This document shows positions 7,511-15,472 of a stretch of 27,321 nucleotides of DNA, in pieces. The notes below the pieces were generated by a model. The model did no database searches, was not told the DNA's origin, and saw nothing but the letters and a program-made list of their open reading frames with translations. The first letter of the stretch is position 1; every line of letters starts with the position of its first letter. The translations under genes and the position numbers were made by a program. Source of the stretch: Holophagaceae bacterium UBA1801 (GTDB taxonomy: Bacteria; Acidobacteriota; Holophagae; Holophagales; Holophagaceae); NCBI GenBank assembly GCA_002319925.1, contig DCFP01000047.1:1-27321 (forward strand). Reading direction: 5' to 3'.

Positions 7511-9065
7511 CTGTGGAATCGTGCAGGAGCTGGTGCTGGCAATCGGGACAGACGCCGTGGGTCCAGGTGGTGCCCAGGTGATGGCCAACATAGGCGGCGA
7601 TGTCTTCCCAGTAACCTTGATCGTTGCGGACTTTGTGGCACCAGGCGCAGATGGGCAGCAGGCCCTGGAGTTCCGTGACATCGGACAGAGCCAGGCGGAG
7701 CTTCTCCACGAGATCGTGCTCCCGCCGGAACTGCTGGCTCAGGAGGATGTGATTGCGCACCCGCAGCCGCAGAAGCTCGAAGTCCGCGGGCTTGGATACG
7801 AAGTCCACGGCTCCCAGTGAAAGGCCGTAGGATTCGCGCTCACGGTCCCCGAAGGTCATGAAGATGATGGGCACGCGCTCCAGTTCCGGGTCCGCCTTGA
7901 AGCGGCGGCAGACCTCGTACCCGTCCATTCCCGGCATGCTCACGTCCAGGAGCACGAGATCCGGAATCCTGCGGGCGGCCGCTTCAAGTCCTTGTCTGCC
8001 ATTGAGGGCGATGTGGATGTTGAACTCATCGCCCAGGGCCTCCGCCAGGATCTGGGCTTCGAATACGGCATCATCCACGATCAGGACCGCGGGCTTTTCG
8101 GGTGCGGCGTCCGCCTTCTGGCTGGTCCGCATGAGTTCGCCGTCGTAGATCACGCCGCCGCCCACGAGATTCTTGCCCGCGCGCTTGGCCTGGTAGAGCG
8201 CCCGATCGGCCGCCTCGACCAGGGAGCGCGTCTGGCCTTCCATGCCGGGGATCACGGCCGCGAGCCCGAGGCTGATGGTCACGTGCCTGGCGACCGGACA
8301 ATCGGGATGCGGTATTGCCAACTGCTCGACGGCGGCCTTGAGCTGTTCCGCCACTTTGCGAGCGCCGTCGGGATCGCAGACCGGGAGGACCGCCGCGAAC
8401 TCATCGCCGCCAAAACGCGCGATGAAGTCCTGGGGCCTGAGGAGCGAGTTCCGGAGCGTGTGCGCGATCTGGCGCAGACATTCATCCCCCTCCTCGTGCC
8501 CGCAGTTATCGTTGAAGGCCTTGAAACAATCCACGTCGATCATCAGGACGGACAGCGAGTAGCGCCCCCGCGAGGCCCGCTTCCACTCGGTCTCCAGGAT
8601 CTGATCGAAGCCGCGCCGGTTGAGGATTCCCGTCAAAGGGTCGATGGACACGAGTTTTTCCAGAAGTTCGGTCCGGTTCTTGAGGCGGATGTGGGTCCGC
8701 ACGCGGGTGCGCAGCACGGGAAGATCGAAGGGTTTCAGAATGTAGTCCACGCCCCCGACGGCGTATCCGTGCTCAGGATCCATGGTGTCCGTCCGGGCGG
8801 AAAGGAAGATCACCGGAATATCCTGGCTCCGCGGATCCTTCCGGAGCCGCTCGCAAACGGTGTATCCATTCGTATCCGGCAGCCCGACGTCCAGGAGGAT
8901 TAGGTCCGGCTTCTCGTTGGACCAGGCGAGTTCCAGGGCCTCCTCGCCATGGGTGGCCCATTTCACGCGGAAGTCTTCCATCAGCGTGTGGCCGAAATCG
9001 TCCATGCAGGTATCGGATTGATCCGCGATGAGGACCAGAGGCTTGGGTTCCGCGACTATGATCAT
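7506..9065 (-). CDS. Diguanylate cyclase with two receiver domains and a Cys-rich C-terminal domain
   Basis: The 519-residue product should make cyclic di-GMP under phosphorylation control. The order is receiver 1 (about 8-125, D59 in LILLDVGLPD), GGDEF domain (about 135-305) with an intact FGGDEF signature at G219-F223, receiver 2 (about 335-455, LVLLDVSMPGMDG) and a C-terminal tail (about 470-519). RPQD lies five residues before the signature, matching the RxxD product-inhibition site. The tail has LLPICAWCHKVR, GYWEDIAAYV and GVCPDC, a CxxC...CxxC pattern known at the ends of many signalling proteins but without an assigned role. The start at 9065 is favoured by GGAGGA seven bases upstream. 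An upstream in-frame Met at 9164 is much less likely. It is convergent with the multi-PAS kinase gene. Confidence 0.94.
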   Translation of the reverse strand: MIIVAEPKPLVLIADQSDTCMDDFGHTLMEDFRVKWATHGEEALELAWSNEKPDLILLDVGLPDTNGYTVCERLRKDPRSQDIPVIFLSARTDTMDPEHGYAVGGVDYILKPFDLPVLRTRVRTHIRLKNRTELLEKLVSIDPLTGILNRRGFDQILETEWKRASRGRYSLSVLMIDVDCFKAFNDNCGHEEGDECLRQIAHTLRNSLLRPQDFIARFGGDEFAAVLPVCDPDGARKVAEQLKAAVEQLAIPHPDCPVARHVTISLGLAAVIPGMEGQTRSLVEAADRALYQAKRAGKNLVGGGVIYDGELMRTSQKADAAPEKPAVLIVDDAVFEAQILAEALGDEFNIHIALNGRQGLEAAARRIPDLVLLDVSMPGMDGYEVCRRFKADPELERVPIIFMTFGDRERESYGLSLGAVDFVSKPADFELLRLRVRNHILLSQQFRREHDLVEKLRLALSDVTELQGLLPICAWCHKVRNDQGYWEDIAAYVGHHLGTTWTHGVCPDCQHQLLHDSTG

Positions 9066-9384
9066 GCCGGGTCCTCCGCAAGCGCGGAACAAAGGCTGGA
9101 CCAACTCTGTGATCCATTGACCCGTGCAGGTAAAAATGGACAAGCAATCGGAAGCGTTTCCCATGAAACGGGAAAGATGCCAGCCCTGTGGGGATTCATG
9201 GAACCAGGTTTCCTCATCAGGCAGCCCATGTACTTTTGTTTTGCATACCTGGTTTCGATGATGGACGCCGCCGTATGTGACGGAATGACTCGTTCTTGCC
9301 TAGCGGTTGCGGAACTGGCGCGGGATGAAGGCAGCCCGCGGGGAAAGGAGCCAACCCGTACTCCTTTCCTGCCATGCTTTCCCC
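9066..9384. other. Intergenic region between divergent cyclase and esterase genes
   Basis: No gene is supported in these 319 bases. TTGACC near 9118 resembles a -35 box but no good -10 box follows at normal spacing. The only clear structure is the hairpin listed at 9342-9369. A cyclic di-GMP riboswitch was considered and its conserved core was not found. Confidence 0.5.
9342..9369. repeat. 9-bp inverted repeat upstream of the esterase
   Basis: GGAAAGGAG at 9342-9350 and CTCCTTTCC at 9361-9369 are perfect complements with a 10-base spacer, ending 15 bases before the ATG at 9385. In mRNA the hairpin would bury the only Shine-Dalgarno-like sequence near this gene. It could limit translation or mark a leader structure. 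Confidence 0.5.
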
Positions 9385-9996
9385 ATGCGGAACCTGCTAT
9401 CCCTGATTTTCGCTCTACTTTGCGCTTTTCAGCCCCTTGGAGCGACCCGCACCCTGGCCTTCCTGGGCGATTCATTGACGGCTGGTTTCGGGGTGGGCGC
9501 CCAGGAGTCCTATCCCTCGCTCATCGAAGCGCGGCTGAAGGCCAAGGGCATGGATTGGCGCGTGATCAACGCCGGGATCAGCGGTGACACCACGGCTGGC
9601 GGACTGCGCCGTCTCGATTTCCTGTTCAAGCAGAAGATCGATGTGCTCTTCGTCTGTCTGGGCGCCAATGACGGCTTCCGCGGGTTCCCCGTGATCGAGG
9701 TGGAAAAGAACCTCCAGGCCATCGTTCACCAAGCCAAGGCCAAAGGGGCCGTTGTGGTGATGGCGGGTGTCCAGATTCCAGAAAACTACGGCACCGACTA
9801 CCGAAAGTCCTTCAGCGCGATCTTTCCCCGGGTGGCACGGAAGGAGAAGATCACCCTCATGCCCTTCCTGCTGGAAGGGGTGGCCATGAGGCCCGAACTC
9901 AACCAGCCCGATCTCATCCATCCCAATGTCACCGGGCACCGGATCGTGGCCGAGAACGTGTGGAAGGTGCTGGAGCCGGTGTTGGCGAAACACTGA
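9385..9996 (+). CDS. TesA-like periplasmic GDSL arylesterase/lysophospholipase
   Basis: This is a 203-residue SGNH hydrolase with a signal peptide (MRNLLSLIFALLCAFQPLGA), so it probably acts in the periplasm on lysophospholipids, thioesters or aryl esters. The family blocks are present: FLGDSLTAG (nucleophile Ser), INAGISGDTTAGG (Gly), CLGANDG (Asn) and DLIHPNVTGH (Asp and His). Length and order match E. coli TesA. The start at 9385 is chosen because it puts the signal peptide at the N-terminus. Upstream Met codons at 9307 or 9325 would add a charged leader, and none has a good ribosome site. It is followed 11 bases later by a GNAT gene. In E. coli tesA lies next to ybbA/ybbP; here the YbbA/YbbP-like genes are about 7.5 kb away. 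Confidence 0.92.
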   Translation: MRNLLSLIFALLCAFQPLGATRTLAFLGDSLTAGFGVGAQESYPSLIEARLKAKGMDWRVINAGISGDTTAGGLRRLDFLFKQKIDVLFVCLGANDGFRGFPVIEVEKNLQAIVHQAKAKGAVVVMAGVQIPENYGTDYRKSFSAIFPRVARKEKITLMPFLLEGVAMRPELNQPDLIHPNVTGHRIVAENVWKVLEPVLAKH

Positions 9997-10007
9997 GGGC
10001 AGCCGGT

Positions 10008-10511
10008 ATGGAGCTCAAGTTCCGTCAAGCCAACTCAGACGACGCAGCCGTTGTTTCAGGTGTGCTGCTGAAAGCCGCACAGTGGCTTGATGCCAAGGGA
10101 ATGGCCCTGTGGCAGCCCCGCGAACTGACCGTCGAACGCATCCTCCCGGACCTTGCCGACGGCTATTTCCACATCGCTGAAATCGGCGGCGAAACGGCCG
10201 GCGTACTGCGCTTCACGCTTTCGGATCCCTTCTTCTGGCCGGACCTTCCCGAGGGCGGATCCGCATTCATTCATCGCCTGGCTGTGCGGCGGAAGTTCGC
10301 AGGGCAGGGGATCGCCAGGGCCATGATCGCCTTCGCGAAGGATCGTGCCGCGAGCCTTGGAGGCAAACATCTACGGCTGGATTGCGCCTCCGACCGAGAA
10401 CGCCTTCGGGCCTTCTACGAAGGACTCGGATTTCAGCACCATAGTGATTTCCAGGCCGGGCCCTGGCATGTGTCGCGTTACATGCTAGAGGTTGGCCACG
10501 ACCTGGATTGA
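10008..10511 (+). CDS. GNAT family N-acetyltransferase
   Basis: The 167-residue product is a single GNAT domain that would transfer an acetyl group from acetyl-CoA to an unknown amine. The acetyl-CoA binding motif A is visible as HRLAVRRKFAGQGIARAMI, and LRLDCASDRERLRAFYEGLGF is the typical motif B end. The start at 10008 has GAGGGC about 10 bases upstream and is 11 bases after the esterase stop, so the two form an operon. The stop is two bases from the end of the convergent thymidine kinase gene. Confidence 0.9.
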   Translation: MELKFRQANSDDAAVVSGVLLKAAQWLDAKGMALWQPRELTVERILPDLADGYFHIAEIGGETAGVLRFTLSDPFFWPDLPEGGSAFIHRLAVRRKFAGQGIARAMIAFAKDRAASLGGKHLRLDCASDRERLRAFYEGLGFQHHSDFQAGPWHVSRYMLEVGHDLD

Positions 10512-10513
10512 AT

Positions 10514-11122
10514 TCAGCCTCGGTTTTCGAGCTCGGGCGGGATGGGCTGGTCCAGTTGCCAATGCTTGCGGCAGAGCGCGGTGTAGGCCTCGTTGCCGCC
10601 GATGAGCACCTGGGGTCCCTCGCGCAGGACCCGGCCATCCAGAATGCGCGCATTGATAGTGGCCTTCCGGCCGCACCAGCAGATGGTCTTCAGTTCCTCG
10701 ATGTCGTCGGCGAGGGCCATGAGTGCGCCGGAGCCCGGAAACAATTGAGCGCGGAAATCCGCTCGCAACCCATAGCACATGACCGGCACGTCCAGGAAAT
10801 CCGCCACTTGGCACAGCTGCATCACCTGCTCCGGCGAGAGGAACTGGGCTTCGTCCACCAGCACGCAATCCAACTTGCCCTTTGCCTGGATATCCCGTTC
10901 CACCAGTTCCCGCAGCTGGGTCGTGGCATAGACCAGGGCATCGACCTTGACCACGATGTGGCCGATTCGTGGCGCGATGACATCCTCGCCCTCGCGGTTG
11001 TCCACGTGCGGTTTGAGCAGAAGGGTCCGCTGGTGCCGCTCGTGATAGTTGTGCCGGACCTGGAGCAGCTGCGTGCTCTTCCCAGCATTCATGGCGGCAT
11101 AGCGGAAATAGACCTTGGCCAC
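10514..11122 (-). CDS. tdk: Thymidine kinase, type II
   Basis: It phosphorylates thymidine (and deoxyuridine) with ATP in pyrimidine salvage. The 202-residue protein matches the usual bacterial length. P-loop AAMNAGKST has K15-S16, and VLVDEAQFL contains the catalytic base E91. The lasso/zinc residues are in CWCG (C148, C150) and CRKH (C184, H187). The TINARILDG and VLIGGNEAYTALCR phrases are typical of Tdk. The start is a GTG at 11122, with GGAG six bases upstream, giving the classic short N-terminus before the P-loop. An in-frame ATG at 11245 would add about 41 low-complexity residues and is rejected. The gene ends two bases from the convergent GNAT gene and is divergent from the radical SAM operon. 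Confidence 0.95.
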   Translation of the reverse strand: MAKVYFRYAAMNAGKSTQLLQVRHNYHERHQRTLLLKPHVDNREGEDVIAPRIGHIVVKVDALVYATTQLRELVERDIQAKGKLDCVLVDEAQFLSPEQVMQLCQVADFLDVPVMCYGLRADFRAQLFPGSGALMALADDIEELKTICWCGRKATINARILDGRVLREGPQVLIGGNEAYTALCRKHWQLDQPIPPELENRG

Positions 11123-11354
11123 TGGATTCTCCGGAGCGGGTTTCCTCCATCCAGTTTGCTGCACCTGGGCGTTTTGGGAAGTCCCCGCCGCAGTCGTGCC
11201 CAGGGGCGAAATTGGAACGGCCTGGAAAGCGGAAGACGCTATCATGAAAGCGACCTGACACGTTGGTCGGATTGTCTTTACCCCGAATACCAGAGATCCT
11301 GCGCTCGATATTGGGGGAAGGCTATTGGGCCCTACCCTCGGTGGAGAGCTGTTG

Positions 11355-12632
11355 ATGAAAATGACATTGATCTATCCGACCTGGCCGAAGCTCGACCGCC
11401 AGACGGAATTCTATCTGCCACCCCACGGCCCGGTCTGCTTTGCTGCGACGGTGCCTGCCGAGGTGGACCTGACCTTCGTGGATGAGAACCTGCAGACCAT
11501 CGATTTCGAAGCGCCCTGCGATCTGGTGGGCCTTTCGGTGATGCTCACCTGCCAGCTGCCCCGCGCCTTCGCCATCGCCGCGAAGTACCGGGCGAAGGGC
11601 GTTCCCGTCATCTTTGGCGGCATCGCCGTCATGCTGCACGCCGAGGAAGTGGCATTGCACGCGGACTCCGTGTTCCTGGGCGAGACCGAAGGACGCTTCG
11701 AAAGCGTCCTCGCGGATTTCAATGCTGGGAAGCTCAAGAAACTGTATGACTACATGGGTAATCACCCCGACATGAATTTAATCGGCACCGCGCGCCGGAG
11801 CATCCTCGACCGCGAGCTCTACAATTACCGCGGCGTGCAGATGCTGGACCTGGTTCACGCTTCCCGAGGCTGCCGCTTCGATTGCTTCCCCTGCTGCACC
11901 GGCTTCCTGGGTGGCAAGGTCTTCCGGGCCCGCCCCATCGACAAGGTCATCGCGGAAATGGAATCCATCCAGAACAACCGCATGTTCATCGTGGACAATT
12001 CCCTCGCCCAGGACCGGCAGTGGCTCATCGATCTGTTCACCGCCATGGCGCCCCTGAAGAAGAAGTGGGTCTCCCATCCGATCCTCGACGATGACCAGGT
12101 CCTGAAACTGGCCGCCGATGCGGGTGCCTGGTACGTCTACCAGGCCGTGTTCGACACCTCTGATCTGATCCGCAACCGCATCAAGCGGCTCAAGGATCAT
12201 GGCATCGGTGTCGAAGGCACCATCATCCTGGGCACCGACGACCAGGACGCGGATTACATCAAGCGCTTGGTGGATTTCCTGCTGGAAGTCGAACTGGATG
12301 TGGCCGAGTTCACCATCATGACGCCCTTCCCGCACTCGCCGATCCGGGCCAGCCTCGAGAGGGAAGGGCGCATCCTGAGCAACAACTGGATCGACTACAC
12401 CGCCGACAAGGTGGTGTTCCAGCCCAAACGCATGACGCCCGAGAAGCTCCAGGAGATGTACTACTACGCCTGGGACACCTTCTACGCCTCCGGCGGGCAC
12501 CAGCTGAAGATGGGCTACCTCTTCAAGAACGTGGCCCAGCGGGAAATCGCGGACGGAACCTACCACCGCTACAATCCTCAGCGGAAGCGGCAGTTCCCGA
12601 GGGCACAGGCCGTCCCATTAGCCGAACAATGA
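11355..12632 (+). CDS. B12-binding-type radical SAM protein 1 (first gene of lipid/polyketide operon)
   Basis: The 425-residue protein has an N-terminal Rossmann-like cobalamin-binding-type region (about 1-140: DLVGLSVMLTCQLPRA, VIFGGIAVMLHAEEV, FLGETEG) followed by a radical SAM barrel. The cluster-binding motif is C173-RFD-C177-FP-C180, and C181 makes an unusual Cys-Cys pair. The cobalamin histidine motif DxHxxG is absent, as is common in class B radical SAM enzymes. Such enzymes do methylations, cyclisations or C-C couplings; the reaction here is unknown. The start at 11355 has GGAG eight bases upstream. The stop overlaps the next gene's start (ATGA). It is the shortest and most divergent of three consecutive family members, suggesting three successive steps rather than recent duplication. 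Confidence 0.9.
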   Translation: MKMTLIYPTWPKLDRQTEFYLPPHGPVCFAATVPAEVDLTFVDENLQTIDFEAPCDLVGLSVMLTCQLPRAFAIAAKYRAKGVPVIFGGIAVMLHAEEVALHADSVFLGETEGRFESVLADFNAGKLKKLYDYMGNHPDMNLIGTARRSILDRELYNYRGVQMLDLVHASRGCRFDCFPCCTGFLGGKVFRARPIDKVIAEMESIQNNRMFIVDNSLAQDRQWLIDLFTAMAPLKKKWVSHPILDDDQVLKLAADAGAWYVYQAVFDTSDLIRNRIKRLKDHGIGVEGTIILGTDDQDADYIKRLVDFLLEVELDVAEFTIMTPFPHSPIRASLEREGRILSNNWIDYTADKVVFQPKRMTPEKLQEMYYYAWDTFYASGGHQLKMGYLFKNVAQREIADGTYHRYNPQRKRQFPRAQAVPLAEQ

Positions 12633-13996
12633 AGCGGATCCTGCTCGTATCCTCGAACATCACCACCGAGCCCTTTCCTGTCTATCCCCTCGGATTGGCG
12701 ATCCTTGCCTCGGCATTGACCGGCCGCGGGCACATCGTCGATCAGTTCGACTTCCTCGTGGCTGGAGAATCCGACGAGACGCTGCGCGAGCGCGTCCGGT
12801 CCTTTGTTCCAGACTACGTATGCCTGTCCGTGCGGAACCTGGACAACTGCGATTCCTTGGCCACCCAGGCCTATCCCGCCATCGCCAAGCGGCTCGTGGA
12901 CGTGATCCGCGGATGCTGCGCTGTGCCCATCATCATCGGAGGTTCCGCATTCTCCATCATGCCCGAGGAGTTCCTGGACTTCGCGGGCGCGGATTACGGC
13001 GTCGTGGGCGAGGGAGAACGCCTCCTTTGCGACCTGATCCAGGAACTTTCCGCTGGAAAAACACCGTCCCGCCTGCTGCGCAACACCGGTTTGATTCCCG
13101 GTTCCGAGATGATCTCGCCACTCTACTCCAGGGAGCTGACGGGCTTCTACATGGAATCGAGCGGGATGATCAACATCCAGTCCAAGCGCGGTTGTCCGCA
13201 GAAATGCATCTACTGCAGCTATCCGGATCTCGAAGGCGACACCCTGCGCTTCAGGGATCCAGCGGCCGTCGTGGACGACATGGAGCGCGCGCGGACGGAT
13301 TTCGGCATCGATAGTTTCTTCTTCACGGATGCCATCTTCAATGATCGCGAAGGGCACTACCTGCTGGTCGCGGAAGAAATCATCAAGCGGGGCAAGCCCT
13401 ACCGATGGACTTGCTACATCCGTCCCCAGGGACTAAGGCGGAAGGAAGTGGCGCTGCTCAAGCGCGCGGGCCTCTACGCCACGGAACTCGGCACCGATGC
13501 GGCCTGCGACCGGACCCTCCGTGCCCTGGGCAAGGATCTCACCTTCGAAGAAGTGCTCGAGGTGAACAACGCCTTCGTGGCTGAACGGGTGCCCTGCGCC
13601 CACTTCGTGATGTTCGGCGGTCCGGGGGAAACCCGCGAAACCGCCGCGGAAGGATTGGCGAATCTGGAGAAGCTGAAGCACACCGTGGTGTTCGCCTTCA
13701 CGGGCATCCGCATTCTTCCGAACACGCCCTTGCATACGCTGGCGGTGCGGGAGGGGATCATCGCTGCAGACGCCTCGATGCGGGAACCTGTCTTCTATCA
13801 CTCGCCGCTGATCGATCGCGACCTTCTGTATTCCATGATTTCCGATTCCTTCGGTGCCCGGAGGAACCGGATCTTCCCACCGGAGATCTCCCAGGCCAAG
13901 CGCGACATCCTGCTCCGCTACGGCTTCCGGGGTCTGCTTTGGGATACGATCATTCGGTTTCCCAAGGACCGCGTGATGGCTTCCCCCGAGGATTGA
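12629..13996 (+). CDS. B12-binding-type radical SAM protein 2
   Basis: This 455-residue enzyme has a cobalamin-binding-type N-terminal domain (about 1-150, with PLGLAILASALTGRGH and VGEGERLL). The radical SAM barrel carries C189-PQK-C193-IY-C196 within KRGCPQKCIYCSYPD. FVMFGGPGETRET is the usual late barrel element. A C-terminal helical tail follows (about 400-455). The start overlaps the stop of radical SAM 1 by four bases, so the two are translationally coupled. The third radical SAM gene starts three bases after its stop. The substrate cannot be read from sequence; the operon points to an acyl or polyketide chain bound to a carrier protein or lipid. Confidence 0.92.
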   Translation: MKRILLVSSNITTEPFPVYPLGLAILASALTGRGHIVDQFDFLVAGESDETLRERVRSFVPDYVCLSVRNLDNCDSLATQAYPAIAKRLVDVIRGCCAVPIIIGGSAFSIMPEEFLDFAGADYGVVGEGERLLCDLIQELSAGKTPSRLLRNTGLIPGSEMISPLYSRELTGFYMESSGMINIQSKRGCPQKCIYCSYPDLEGDTLRFRDPAAVVDDMERARTDFGIDSFFFTDAIFNDREGHYLLVAEEIIKRGKPYRWTCYIRPQGLRRKEVALLKRAGLYATELGTDAACDRTLRALGKDLTFEEVLEVNNAFVAERVPCAHFVMFGGPGETRETAAEGLANLEKLKHTVVFAFTGIRILPNTPLHTLAVREGIIAADASMREPVFYHSPLIDRDLLYSMISDSFGARRNRIFPPEISQAKRDILLRYGFRGLLWDTIIRFPKDRVMASPED

Positions 13997-13999
13997 ACA

Positions 14000-15460
14000 A
14001 TGTCCATCCTGAACCGGAACAAGATCCTGCTGGTGCATCCGCTCGGGTACCAGGCCACGGCCGCGGGCAAGGACATCTCCCGGGTGACCAACATCATGCC
14101 TCCCCTCGGATTGGCGAGCATGGCCGCCTATCTCGAACAGCGCAGCATGGGCGCGGAGATCATTGACTGCTACGCGCACCCCGATTCCGATCGCGCCATC
14201 GCGGACTACCTGCGCTCGGAAACCCCTGCCTTCATCGGCTTCAGCTGCACCACCTCCAGTTTCCTGGACGGCATCCGCATCGCCAAGATCGCCCGGGAAG
14301 CCCTGCCTGGCATCCAGACCATTTTCGGCGGACCCCATGTTTCGGCCTTGAAAGAGAAACTTTTCGAGGACTACCCGGCCATGGACTATGCAGTGGTCGG
14401 GGAAGGGGAGGAGACCCTTGCGAGCCTGATGCGCAACGGCGGCGAGGCTCCAGGCGAAGTAAAGGGCATCATATTCCGGGACAAGGGCCTCGATGCAGTG
14501 TGCTTCACGGGACGTCCCGCCAAGGGTCTGGAGCTGGACACGCTGCCATTCCCCGCCTACGAAAAGCTCCAGGGATTCCCGAAGGCCTATCTGCTGCCCA
14601 TCTTCAATTATCCGAAGGTGCCCAACACCAGCTGCATCTCCAGCCGTGGGTGCCCCTACGCATGTAGTTACTGCGACCGATCCGTCTTCAACCGGACCTT
14701 CCGCTACAACTCGGCGGAATATCTCTACGAGCACCTGCGCTACCTGCGGGAGCGGTTCGGAATCCGCCACATCAACTTCTACGACGATCAGTTCACCTTC
14801 AACCGCCAGCGGGTGGAGGAGTTCACGGACCTGATCCTGGCGAATCCTCTTGGGATGACTTACAACTGCGCGGTGCGTGCCGAGCACATCGACGACGCCC
14901 TGCTGAAGAAGATGAAGCGTTCCGGCTGCTGGATGATGAGCCTCGGCATCGAGACTGGTGACGAACAGCTGCTGGCGCAGCACCGGCAGAACGCGGACCT
15001 GGACATGCTGGCCACGAAGATCCGCATGATCAAGGCCGCGGGGATCCGCACCAAGGGGCTGCTGATGATGGGCCTTCCAGGCGAGACCGAAGAGAGCATC
15101 CGCCGCAGCAAGGCCTACGTATTCTCGCTGCCCATCGATGATTTCAATCTGGCCAAGTTCACGCCCTTCCCGGGTTCGCCCATCTACGAGAACATCCACG
15201 AACTGGGCGAATTCGACGAGAAATGGGAAGAGATGGATTGCATGAATTTCAAGTTCGTCACCAAGGGCATGACGCGGGAACGCCTGGAGGCACTGTTCCT
15301 GAATTTCTATCGTTCCCACTTCGCGCGCCCCAAGGTCCTGCTGGGGTACGTGGCGATGCTCTGGCGCTCGCCCCACAGCTGGTTCCGCTTCCTCAAGAGC
15401 CTCACCAGCTTCCTGCGCTACATCTGTGTCAACCGCCGCCTGATGGCGGACAAGGCCTAG
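14000..15460 (+). CDS. B12-binding-type radical SAM protein 3 (BchE/Elp3-like layout)
   Basis: The 486-residue product shows the fullest version of the family: a B12-binding-type domain (about 8-140; PPLGLASMAAYLEQRS, IFGGPHVS, VVGEGEETLASL), then a radical SAM barrel with C218-PYA-C222-SY-C225 in SRGCPYACSYCDRS. It has typical FYDDQFTFNRQR and LGIETGDEQLL segments and a C-terminal extension with aromatic and basic helices (RSHFARPKVLLGYVAMLWRS) that could touch membrane. Proteins of this layout include BchE, hopanoid-modifying enzymes and many natural-product enzymes. The start follows GAGGAT about eight bases upstream. It is 12 bases upstream of the acyltransferase gene in the same operon. 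Confidence 0.93.
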   Translation: MSILNRNKILLVHPLGYQATAAGKDISRVTNIMPPLGLASMAAYLEQRSMGAEIIDCYAHPDSDRAIADYLRSETPAFIGFSCTTSSFLDGIRIAKIAREALPGIQTIFGGPHVSALKEKLFEDYPAMDYAVVGEGEETLASLMRNGGEAPGEVKGIIFRDKGLDAVCFTGRPAKGLELDTLPFPAYEKLQGFPKAYLLPIFNYPKVPNTSCISSRGCPYACSYCDRSVFNRTFRYNSAEYLYEHLRYLRERFGIRHINFYDDQFTFNRQRVEEFTDLILANPLGMTYNCAVRAEHIDDALLKKMKRSGCWMMSLGIETGDEQLLAQHRQNADLDMLATKIRMIKAAGIRTKGLLMMGLPGETEESIRRSKAYVFSLPIDDFNLAKFTPFPGSPIYENIHELGEFDEKWEEMDCMNFKFVTKGMTRERLEALFLNFYRSHFARPKVLLGYVAMLWRSPHSWFRFLKSLTSFLRYICVNRRLMADKA

Positions 15461-15472
15461 CGCAGGTAATCA

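Noticed and set aside
9066..9384. Possible cyclic di-GMP riboswitch ahead of the esterase
   Set aside because: The region was examined because a cyclase gene is adjacent, but the conserved core of GEMM-type riboswitches is not present.
10514..11245. Longer thymidine kinase start at 11245
   Set aside because: It would add about 41 low-complexity residues before the P-loop. The GTG at 11122 has a ribosome site and gives the standard length.
13433..15376. Very long open frame on the minus strand
   Set aside because: It lies antisense to two radical SAM genes with clear motifs. Its His/Asp/Gly-rich translation has no family resemblance, as expected from GC-rich codon shadows.
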